This document shows positions 12,446 through 25,000 of a stretch of DNA of 64,000 nucleotides, piece after piece. The stretch comes from Paralvinella palmiformis. Lineage: Eukaryota; Annelida; Polychaeta; Terebellida; Alvinellidae. A program made the translations under genes and the position numbers. Location: the NCBI GenBank assembly GCA_025642065.1, contig JAODUP010001050.1, forward strand, positions 12,501 to 76,500, read 5' to 3'. Position 1 is the first letter of the stretch. Every line of letters starts with the position of its first letter. The notes below the pieces were generated by a model. The model was given only the letters and a program-made list of their open reading frames with translations, did not search any database and was not told the DNA's origin.

Positions 12446-15400
12446 GCTACTACTACTGCTACTGCTACTACTACTACTACTACTACTACTATTATTTCTA
12501 TTACTACTAATACTACTACAATTACACCTCAATGACTACTAGTATTACTACTACAACAACTACTAGTAGTACTACTTCTATTGATACTATTATTACTAAT
12601 TTTACTACTACGACAATCGGAAATATCAATGACTTTGTTGTTCATATGTGCTACTAGTATTACCATTAATACTACTAGAAACAGTATCAGTCGTACTACT
12701 ACTACTACTACTAGTAGTATTAGTAGTACAACAACAACAACAACTACTACTACTCCTACAATTACTACTAGTACTCGCACATATTTATGTGTCTCCGTAA
12801 TATACAGGTCTTCTCAATCCACACATCAACCACAACATGATCTTAGCTACGGCGTGTATCAATCACTATACAGAAGAGCTACATCTGATACATGTACCAT
12901 GGGGGGTGGAGATGGAGGAGGAGGAGGAGGAGGAGGAGGAGGGAACCCTCCTCCTCACGACGGCCAGCTCCGATATCAGAAATTAAAGTCGTCACTCAAA
13001 GGGTTAATATTACTTCGTTCACTGGGAACCCAGTGTTACTGAAAGCCTTTTGTCGTCCAGACAAAATACCACTCTTAGGCTCCTCGGTCCAATATACAGC
13101 CTACGATAACATTGATCAGTAAAGCCGGGGCTAGAACGGTATATCGGCTCGATGTGGACACCTATTCGAGCCGCCCAACGACGCAAAGTGATCTGCGATT
13201 GGCTAAATATGTATGGAAATGTGCGTGTGTGGAAATGTGCGTTTGTGGAAATATGCGTGGAAATGTGCGTATATGGAAAAGTGCGTGTGTGGAAATATTA
13301 TGTGTGTGGAAATGGGCGTGTGTGGAAATATGTCTGGAAATGTGCGTGTGTGGAAATGTGTGTGTGTGGCAATGTGCGTGTTGAAATGTGCGCGCGTGGA
13401 AAGGGGTCTGTGTGGAGAAATATGCGTGGAAATTTGTGTGTGTGTGGAAATGTGCGCGTGTGGAAATGTGCGTGTGTGAAAATGTGCGCGTGTGGAAATG
13501 TGCGTGTGTGGAAATATGCATGGAAATATCCATGGAAATGTGCGTGTGTGTGTGTGCGTGTGATGAAATGTGTGTGGAAATGCCACGCCTTGCAACGGCT
13601 TCCGCTCGGAGACTGCTTTACCGAGACGGACGCCAAGGACTGACGTACGATGGGAAAGCGGGTGTCCGTCGCTTCTGTTGGGAGAAATGTCACATGTCTA
13701 CCGTCGTAAATTTTGTCATGCTTCACTTGAACTGTCCTTCGGTCGACAACACGGAAAGCCCATTTTCCTCGCGTGTTACGTCCCTTTGAGCATTCCCTTC
13801 ATACGTCTAACGAACCGTCGTCAGCAATGGGCTCTCTTTCCATAAGAACGAGAAGATTCCCAGTTCATCACCTTGTGTACCCGAATCCTTTCGACAAACG
13901 GCGCCATATCAAAGCCGGCCGTTATGGCAACATACCCAACAAAGGATTTCCGCTTCGGTCGAAAACTTAATCTCTTCTAGATACGATTTTCCCCGGATCC
14001 GACCGGATATAACGGTATCGATTTCTTCGCGTGTTCTGAAAGATTCCGGATATACGTTCATCGCCATGATGATCTTTCGAATGACAACGCCATGGATTAT
14101 TATATATCACATTTGATAGAGTACCCTTTCCTGAAATAAATTTAGCCCCAAAGCGGTTTGCCTGTTAGGTTACAAATATATAAGCATAAATACAATATAT
14201 TGATGGTAGTACTTCGGTGGCGCAGCTGGGAATGCGCTGCATTGCAGTGCTCTAAGTCGTGGCCCGAATCCCCGTGTTGAGTGTGTCTGTAGGACGTTTC
14301 GTAACGTGTTTGAACGAAGGCATGTCCATGCGTTAAATAATATAGCAGTTGGCCAAAGACTTGTAGCGTTCCAATTCAAATCCTGGCCTCGCTATGTCTG
14401 AAAGGTGTTTCATCTTTCACTCCGCTTCATTACCTTTGGACAGCGCATGGTCCATTTACCCTAGCGTGATCAGAAAAAAATGTGGTCGTAAAACAGCAAC
14501 ATAATACTACTTCTACAGGTGGCCAAATATTATCACACGCTAACGTGGATTATTATGGCCCAGTCACATGTGAGGCATTTCCTGCTACCGCGGAGGCAGC
14601 CCTTCTAAAAATAAGTCACCCCTTCAAATAGCTTACTGGATTACTGCGGTGTACTCGACCGACCGCTGAAAGGCATTGCATTACTGGCAAATGTTGTCTC
14701 TGTAACTGGCTTGCTTCGCCGCTGGCCAGTGACCACGATAATGGCAGATCGTCTCCCGGAGGTACGTTGTCGGCACGATTTGCTCCTATGGCCGTCTTCT
14801 GTGTAAACGCCGCATTTTGAACTAAACGCGCCAATCCAGAATCGGCTAATAATATCTCACGAATTCTAGTCTTCATTTGAACTAGAACGTTTTACTGTCC
14901 ACTTTTGTAGAGTCGGTAAAGAGCTCCGATCATTATTTTGGGAGATTGTTACTAAATGTAAACAAGTTATCATATAATGATAATATGACATCATCTAAAT
15001 AGAGATTCGAACTAAACGTGTTTATCCCGTTATACATGTACATTTTTTCCACGTCCTAGTTTTCTGGCAACAAATGATATCTATAGCTACCGTCCCCAAT
15101 ACGACGTAGTCTTCCCATCTTGTTCCTGATAGCCTTCTTGATCGGCCTTTTTTTCCGGGTCAAATTCTTAGGTACAATGCTTTAGGGGCTTTTTTGGCGA
15201 GACACTTCCGGCCACGCTGGTCTTTGAAGTTTCCATGCATGCATGCGAACTAAACGCTTTCGTATTTAGGTACTGTTTCTGTAATGTATATTCGGTGGAA
15301 ACCGTAAACAAAGTTCAACCTGCCGAGTCATCGGTTCATCGCATCGACGAGGCCGAAATCTCCACGTCTCTGTAGCTAAATGTTTGCTGCTCATTCCACG

Positions 15401-16018
15401 TCGATAGCCGGCGCCCGTGGTTACTATTTACACATCTTTGGCGGCGGATTAAAGAAGACCAGGTGTTAGATGTACCAGGCGGCTGGGTTATAAGACGGCG
15501 AGACAGCGGGTGCGACTGGGTGGCAACGAATTTAACGCCGAGTTGCCACCCTCGTGAGGGGCGAGACCGGTGCTCGATCGCGACCGTGTACGAGCTCCTG
15601 ACCCCGAATAATTGGATGCCCGCGACTGGCTGGCAGCTGCCCGCCATAAACCAACGACTCCGCGGGGCCCCTGTCATTTTACGATGCTCGCGTATTCGGC
15701 CAACCCGAGAATCGTACCGCGTCCGGTCCGCAAACCACCGAACTGGTGCTGCCATTTATATGTAGGACGCGATCCGTCAGTTCAGGTCACCCATCGGAGT
15801 GGTCTGTGGTGTGGTGGCCCTAATACTGAGCCATAAACGAGTACCTGATTGTATCATAGCTGTTAGTAACTCGATAACGTTATGCCGCTAGGGGGTGTTA
15901 GCGGCGGATCTAACAAAGTGCAAATCAGTATTAGACCTTTAGCTCATGAACCAGTAATATCACGAACAGAATTAACGTCAACAATTTTAATGAACGCTGT
16001 GTTTTAGATTAAAACTCT

Positions 16019-16063
<45 letters not shown>

Positions 16064-17873
16064 TGTGTGCTTGCGTCTGTGCGTGTGCGTGTGTGCGCAT
16101 ACACATCAATTTCCCACATATCAATGTTTCTCCTAATATCGCTCAGGGAAGGCGTGTACAGAGAACGGTGGGCGTTGGGAGATTAAACAGGACATCAAAA
16201 TCATTGTATAATAAAGAAAAAGAATAAATATGATGGAAAAAGTGGTACACCGATGAAAGACCCGACTTAAGAAGAATTCGCCTACAGAAGATGGCTTTGT
16301 ATTCGTTTCGGTTGTAGTACCCCGATATCTCCGGAGAGAAAATTTACTCAAACTTCTTATAAAACACTAAAGTACTCGGGTTTTTTTTTCATGTGCCAAT
16401 ACGTACTGTTTACTATGGAGAGGCATATTGATCGTGATGTGATACCCGAGTTATTTATGTTATTTACGTTCCTATCTTTGCGCTTGCCTGAAATCTGTAT
16501 TTGTAAAAAGATTTCTCCACATTCTGGTTGATTTAATTTACCTTAACATTTGCAGATTCGCGGCTACGATATATAACTTTGAAATGCTATAGGAATAACA
16601 CTGGAAAAACGTGGTTGAGAAAATTTCAGAAAATTATATGTTATCGGAATTGACACGACATATGGTATTACATGTACTTGGGATTTTTTAAAATAAAAAT
16701 GAGCTCCGGTGGCCTAGCGGTTAAGCACCCGGCACTTGGTGCCAACGGTCGCAGGTTCGAACCCCGTAAGAGGTCGAAACTTTTCCAGGGATTAATTTCT
16801 CGGCTCACTACATCGTGGGTGGCTGAACACGTTAAATGGCGCTGCCGTCTCCACTGAATTATTTAAAATAAAGGGGGACGTTAAAAACCCCCTGAAGACG
16901 TAAAACACTCTGGCAGTGACCACCCTCAGGGTATTTCGGCTCCATCTTTCCGTACTGCTCCCCTGTGAGTGGTGGGGGAGGAGGTTTCTCAACCACTCCA
17001 ACATAGAGGCTGTGCTGATTAAACGACAGCCTGGGGATTCTCCCCGAACAACAAAACCAACCTCATTGTGGGTATGCCTCTGTCTGACTGTTACACAGCT
17101 GACGGTATATCGTGACGGCATATAGCCCTAGACTGATGTCCGATATCTTTTGTTTATAAGCCAACCGCGATTCGCCATATAATCCGGGCCGTGATTGACG
17201 TTGCCCAACGTCCCGCGTTCACTTCGTCCCCGTGTTCTACCGGACCCAGCCTGCTATGTTTATCGTTTGTTGTCACGGGCCCAGGGAACGGATTAGCTCC
17301 TAGTAATGTTATGTGTCGCTGAAATAACCAGGGATTAGAGCATATTGCGCGCTCATTTCGTTATTGCCGAGATGGGGAGCATGACATCCTCGCATGGATT
17401 ATACGATCCCGAGCATGAAAACGAATATATCTGAATACAGCAACGTGTTATTGTTCGGCTACGGGATATCTGTATTCTACAAAGAATCGCTACTGTCTCT
17501 GATAATTCCCGGCATCACCTCCCTTCATCATAATAATCGTCGAACTTCACCATCAGTTTTATTGATTAAAAGATAAAAACTTGTCCACCCTCCAAACATG
17601 TTATGTTTTTTTGGTATATGTATGATACAATGGCGGTAAATGCGTAATGTAAATGCTTTATTTAACCTAATAAGCTCACAATTGAGGAGTAGCCGATTAT
17701 ATTTCACAGCGTTTTCCAACACACTATCTCGGTGGCATTGTACTGCTTGAAAACGAGTGTCTCTTCTGGTCCTGATGAATGTTTATATGGGATATTAGGA
17801 ATATTCGAAAGTAGTGGAGGTGTCAATGTATGCATGCACGCCGCCACATCTCCGCACAGCACGCACACGCACA

Positions 17874-17955
<82 letters not shown>

Positions 17956-18409
17956 CATATATATATATTGATATAATTATATAACACTCGGATGTATTAT
18001 TTGTACACACACCACTACAATTATATGTATAGTGACGCACGCACGCACCCATGCACGCACGCACGCACGCACTACAAACTGATGCAGAGGAAGCTTCATA
18101 TATACACACATACAGTCGCTGAGAAACATTGTTAATTTCGGATTCTACTACCAGAGAGCCAGTTAAGTAATGACGAAAGGTCTCACGTGGCACTTCGCAG
18201 AGCGGAAGTAATTTATACTTAAGGATTAGGTCCTCGTTTGTCAGTGGAATCTCCGAGGACATAGATAGTGAAATTATAGGAAACATTATCTAGATTAAAG
18301 AACTAGACACTGCTGCTGAAACCTGACTTAATTTGGCGTTTATAATGTCTTAAGAGATGAACTAGTTTTAGAAGAAGAAAAAAAATCATTCTAGGCTCGG
18401 TGCATCATC

Positions 18410-18441
<32 letters not shown>

Positions 18442-19186
18442 CTTAAGTAATACATAGCTTGTTATTTAGAGTGTTAGATTTTCGGCTAAAAATCCCCCTA
18501 GAAAGCAATATTTCTCATGATATTTTGGGAGCTGCGATGATTTGGTCTATTTAAAGATAATTCAGATAAAGTGTTCGTGGCTGAAACCCCCCCCCCAGAA
18601 AAAACTCTTTCATGGCAATTTAGTGAAAATAATAATGCATCCTTCAACCCGTAATCAATAATATAGACCACAGTTTATCCTTTGATGTCAAATTTCAGAC
18701 AATATAATCTGGTCATTTTGATTATGTCAGATGAAGATAAATGGATATTTTGGAGACTTTACACTCGCTTCTGAATGATCAGATTTAATGAAAGATTCAA
18801 GAGGTTCAGTCTCCCATATTGATACTGATACCGATCTGAGTCAAGCTGATCGATGTTTAAAATAGCAGTGGTATTTTCCTGTCATTTATGAAATACATGT
18901 GTATGTTAACAATATAATGTTGAACAGAAAGCGATATTCGAAAAATTACAGCAGGGAAAACAGGTCACAAATGTATTCCATAAATTATATAATTCTTCAA
19001 CAACCAAACAATACTGTCGCCTCTACACGCAACCAAGCTGGACCCTGGAAGGAATCCCACCTTATATCTTCCAGGTTCGGGCCTGTTTCAGTTGAAACCC
19101 ACTGATTGTATTATTTCTAAAATTAAGTTTGCCAGTATATATTGAATAGAGTCCGTTCTGTTTTTAGCAGCACTATCTGTACAATG

Positions 19187-19223
<37 letters not shown>

Positions 19224-19577
19224 TTTGGTTGTTCGGGGAGAATCCCCAGGCTGTCGCTTAATCAGCACAGCCTCTAAGTTGGAGTGGTTGAGAAACCTCC
19301 TCCACCACCACTCACAGGGGAGCAGTACGGAAAGATGGAGCCGAAATACCCTGAGGGTGGTCACTGCCAGAGTGTTTTACGTCTTCAGGGGGTTTTTAAC
19401 GTCCCCCTTTATTTTAAATAATTCAGTGGAGACGGCAGCACCATTTAACGTGGTCAGCCACCCACGATGTAGTGAGCCGAGAAATTAATCCCTGGAAAAG
19501 TTTCGACCTCTTACGGGGTTCGAACCTGTGACCGTTGGCACCATGTGCCGGGTGCTTAACCGCTAGGCCACCAGAGC

Positions 19578-19619
<42 letters not shown>

Positions 19620-21128
19620 GGGGGGGGGGATACGTAAACGTGTCAAAATTGGCTTTCCCTATCCATTCCACTTCTCTTTACACAGTCGCCGTAAAGAGAC
19701 TACAAGATTGGTATCCCAGTGGATTGGACGAAAGTGGTTGTGTACGGGCTGTGCTGTGAGTTCAAGCAGCTGATGGCTTCTACTCAATTGGAAATGAGCG
19801 TGTTTATGATCGACGCGTGTTCATTATATTTAATGATTGGTTATTCTAGCGCAATTCTACACATGCTTTGATATCAATCGGAAATCGCACAGACAAATAA
19901 AGATATCAGCAGATTATGCGGCTTAACTATAACGACGTCAGTCTTAATTTCCGATAACTATCTATTATGTCGTTTGTCGACGAGTTATCGGATATTACAT
20001 CAGGTAATCATCCGGACACTGTTATCCGACTTTCTAGCTGGTGAGGAATGATTGGATGAGATAATATGGTTATATTAGAAGATGTCACACAATACCATTT
20101 GAGCAATTCTAAATTACAGGTTATCTATGTTTCGATACCTACAACCCCCGTTGCCATTTTGCTTCATTTTTCACTCACAGAGATAGATAGCCGTACAGAT
20201 AGACAAACATTTCGAGAAACACACACACACACACACACACAGTGAGTGGGAGAAAGAGCACACATATTTTGCTAATAGATTAATAAAGCAGCTGTTCCTT
20301 GCATGACATTTGCGTCAGGATACTTCCGTATAATGATAATTCTCACCAGTAGTATATCTGCAAAGATATAATAACCATAAACTACAATCAAAGGCAAATA
20401 TTACACTAGACCAAGTGTTTATTTACGTGTAGAGCCAGGGATTCGTGAACGCGAGCGGTCCATGGGCCACTCCGGGTGTTTTCCTTGCGATATATATGAC
20501 GTCATCTTAATTAGGTCACGCGCGTAAGCCGTCTTAACTTTTCTAACCATCGTATTGTTTACCCATAGGTATATGCTACGCCGAGTTCGCTGCAAGGGTG
20601 CCACGTGCCGGGTCGGCTTACATCTACAGCTACGTCAGCGTCGGCGAGTTCTTGGCCTTCGTCATTGGATGGAACATGATCCTGGAGAACATGATTGGAG
20701 CGGCCTCTGTCGCCAAGGCGTGGAGCGAATACTTTGATTCGTTGATTAACGACACCATCAGGCAGTAAGTAATTATGGCGTTCGGTCATCTCATCCGAAA
20801 TCTCCTCGCTATAACAGGGTCATGAAGGCTCGGTTGCGCGAATGGCGACCCAGAAAGTGGCCCCTCCTTTAGTACCAGGCCAACTGCTGGCCATTGGCTT
20901 TTTACATAGCCATATGTGTAAGGAGGGTTTAAAGGGACACTATATTTGTGGCAATAGTAAAACTGCTTTTATCAAGTCACAATCTGCAGTATTTCCATGT
21001 ATTCAATATTTGGTTGAAAACTTTTAAATTCCAGATATGATTGCAATATAATACTCGAATTATTGAACGTTTTACTAATATACGCTGTGTTTACTTGTGT
21101 TTTGATTTATATGTGTTTATATTATATA

Positions 21129-21194
<66 letters not shown>

Positions 21195-22013
21195 TTTTAT
21201 ACACACTAAAATGGATGAATGAATGCATGAAATTAATGTGACACTAAACAAATTAAAAACCCGCATCACAGTGATGCTCAAGAAGCGATATTCCTATGAA
21301 CCGCGACGAATTAGTTTTTAAAATGCTATTATTTCAGCTCCATTGAACAAAATGTGGGAAGCTTCAGCAGTCACGCACTAGGAGAATATCCAGATTTCTT
21401 GGCCTTTGGGTTGCTGATCCTTGCCACATTGATGGTGTCCGTCGGCGTGAAGGTAACATCTTCGTGTCTGTCTTGGTAGTGTTCCACTTGGCTAAGCCAA
21501 TTCAAATAAAGCTACACGATAACCTCTATCAGATCCGGACACGTCTTGCCGTTGGTCCCAATTTGGTCATCAAATGACCGGTAGTTCTAAGATTAGGTCC
21601 ATAGCAACGTGTAATGTTTACATCGTCTTTTCCTTTCTAGAGAAATAGTTCACAGATTTATTCTTTTTATATCAGTAACCTGATTTGTTAAATGTTAAGT
21701 ATAAAGCCGCAAATAAAAGTTTAACAAATCACTATTTTCTATTTCTAGAATGGCCTTGAAGCTACCACTTTACTTTCATTGTTTCTTCTGAGATGTGTAA
21801 TGAAGATCATTCACTATGTCAAGCACATACCCTTTTTATATTCATATACACTTCTATCCGAAATAAATTGACATGTCTACCAGCAACTATTTTATCCACG
21901 TATCATGCATGTAACCTGTGTGTTTAGGAACGTATGTGCATATGTTTGTTTGCGGTTAGGTGTATATTAACTTATTTGACTCTGTAGATATGTATGTTTC
22001 TATATATATATAT

Positions 22014-22085
<72 letters not shown>

Positions 22086-25000
22086 TTTGCATTACAGATG
22101 TCATCTGTAATCAGTTGTGTACTTACAGTCATCAATTTATTGGTAATTGTGTGTATTGTGGCTGTTGGAGCGTTCCACACCGATAGTAAAAACTGGACGG
22201 GTGGCAGTGGCTTCTTCCCAATGGGCTTCAGAGGGGTAAGTATTGTTAGATTAGAAGAGGGAGACATAAATAAAAATGTTAAAACTGATTAAAACCTATC
22301 TCCACGTAAGTAACAATCTTAACTGGAATGATCTGATTAAAGACGGGTGTTCCAGATGTAGAGTGTAATACACTGGGGCCTAGAATACAGGTTCGAATCC
22401 TGTTCGATGATGATGATTTTGTGCACATGGTAGACTAAATGGTCCGAGAGACCTTCAAAGGTAATGAAGCGAAGTCAAAGATGAAACACTTCAGATATGC
22501 CCATGCCGAGATTCGAACTCAGGTGGTAGTGATCTGTGGTAAAACGCGCTACCAACTAGACCACGGAGGCGCCCTATCGAATCCTGTTCGAGATTCATAA
22601 ATTGAATATGCCAGCTAGGCAACATCGTAGCTGACTGAATAAGTTAAATGGCTCAAACTCGTATTAAAGTTCATGACGTTTTCAAAGAACTGTGTACTTT
22701 ATCGGTGCCAAATTCCCTATCTATTATAGGATATGTTGTGGATGACGTAAAATATGTCTGATGGGAGAAGTTATTGTTCACAAAAAGACAATATTGTTAT
22801 GATTGATCACCTGTTTAGAAGTTGCTTATTAAATAGTCAGAGCGATATATTAAAACAACGTGACACAGCTTGACTGTCAAATCTGACTAACCGCTCCACT
22901 ACAGAAAGAAAATTAACGTTTTAAAGGGTTGTTTACATGTGGTTGAGCATTTGCGTAGTTCTGCTGCCCATGCTACTAGAAGGCTTAGTGTTCATATGAA
23001 GCACAGGAGATTGTTCATGCTTATATATCACATGGAACATTTGTTGGCATTAAATAAACTGCTTTGGACAGTGATGCCGACGTTGTCATTTTTAATAGAT
23101 GGCATTTCGAATACAATTTTAAATGGCACTCTTTCCACGGAATACTACACTTGGTACGTGCTATGATTAATAATTAACGCCGCGAAATCTATCAAGTTAA
23201 TGAATTATAAACATTAGTCCATGTACACCCATTTGTTATATGGACAGGACACCCAGATAGTAATGACGAACCCGTTCTCGCAGCATCCATGGATATATCG
23301 CGATGGGAATAAGCAGCATCTGAATTAAAACTGCGCAGAATGGATGTCACACAATGATGGCCATCACAATTTGATCACCAGGAACGTGTATTCTTATTGA
23401 CGTGGTACAGACACCACCGCCTAGTTCTGATTCCCGATTAGTGTGACCCATTAAGTAGAGCTATGCGCATCTGTATCAATGTAAACCTCTCATGCATACG
23501 GTGTTTATGGTAGGCCTAACTATAGAGGGAATTGCGACGACAGACATCACGTTGCACTTATACCAAAACACATCAGTCAAATTGGAGTCCAAGAAGCAGT
23601 ATCCGCCTCATCTGGTATTTTTATCTTCACGTCATTTTTGTGATCTATTTCATGTTATGCCATGATATATCTCTGCCAAAATTTTGATTGATCTGAGTCT
23701 GTTATCGAAGAGTATGGAGCTAGATCTGAAGAAATGTAATTTTTTTATCAATAACAGGTCTGTTTACATAACATGCAAGCGCCCACTTATAAATCGGCAT
23801 TCATTCATTCGCCAACCAACTACCGACCCACCCCCTAACACCATGTTGATTTCTTTCGTATAGCTTATTACGCATTAATGTCTGCCAGCATGAAGCGTGA
23901 ATGGGCTTGAGGTTAACAAATAAATGGCTATGTGCATCACTTTCCTCGACTCATCAACAGTTGTTTCCATTGTTATTCTAAACTACGTTTGTAGCTAACT
24001 GGACTGTATACCTCTACCGTGGTCAGGGTTCGAATCTCGGTGTTATTCGTGTCTGTGGAATGTTCCGTGCGTTCATCCCTTTTTCTTAAACAGTCGACCC
24101 TCGGCTATATTTTCCCAGCTGCGGCCAAAGCCAAACAAAGGACCCACTCACTATACAAACTAACTACCCCAGTGATTCACCCAGTACTCACTCACCCACT
24201 AAACTTGCCAAGCTTGTACACTAATGACATACCAAAGATAACTATCGAAATATAAAAGCATAATTCAAACCGGGATTCAAACCTTGGCCTGGAAGTGTGC
24301 AGCGCACTGTGCTCCATCCATTGCCTACCGACTGAGACCAGGAGTAATTTAAAGAGAACCGAAATGAACAAAACCATGATCTCCGCCATTCTGTTCCAGG
24401 TTCTGTCCGGAGCGGCCACCTGTTTCTACGCCTTCGTCGGCTTCGACACAATCGCGACGTCTGGCGAGGAGGCGAAGAAGCCCACTCACAGCATTCCAAC
24501 GGCCATCGTCGTCACATTGGTGATCTGCTTCCTGGCTTACTTCGGGGTCTCCGCCGTCCTCACGCTGATGGTACCGTGGTACTCGCTGGCGGATGAGGCC
24601 GCCCTGCCGAAAGCATTCGCCGAAAAGGGCATCTTCGGTGCCGAGTACGTGATAGCCATCGGCGGCATGTGCGGGCTGACAGCCTCCATGATGGGCTCGA
24701 TATTCCCCCTCCCGAGGACGATATATGCCATGGCCCAAGACGGGCTGCTCTTTCGCTTCCTGGGCCACGTCTATTCGCGCACGGACACGCCGTTCGCGGC
24801 CACCTGGATCTCTGGCACGTTTGGGGCGATCCTCGCCCTGCTCCTCGACCTGAACAGCCTCGTCCAGATGATGTCCATCGGTACGCTGATGGCTTACACG
24901 CTAGTCGCCGTCAGCGTGCTCGTGCTGCACTACCAGAAGGACCGGGTCGGCCTGTCCGCCGCCGACATGCACCTCGATCTCGACCTATCCGGAAACGCCG

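Noticed and set aside
12029..12780. Ser-, Asn-, Thr- and Val-run open frames on both strands
   Set aside because: Produced by the (ATT)/(ACT) triplet array.
13205..13585. CRISPR-like array
   Set aside because: Units are adjacent without unique spacers, and the genome is eukaryotic.
13112..13789. Several 90-160 residue frames with Cys-Gly-Asn-Val or His-Thr-Phe repeats
   Set aside because: All arise from one stop-free minisatellite read in different frames.
16754..16766. tRNA genes at the B-box sites (also 8098, 22484, 35185)
   Set aside because: Each is the head of a SINE with a conserved non-tRNA body and no proper acceptor stem closing.
16916..17125. Small protein repeated at 19173, 35355 and others (starting [12 protein letters not shown])
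   Set aside because: It is the same frame through the 3' half of SINE family B; the copies share it because the SINE is repeated.
17704..17958. Alternative first exon of xylose isomerase
   Set aside because: The donor is destroyed, it lies downstream of the gene's 3' end (24 kb from its parent exon), and it is followed by a stop; a pseudogene fragment is simpler.
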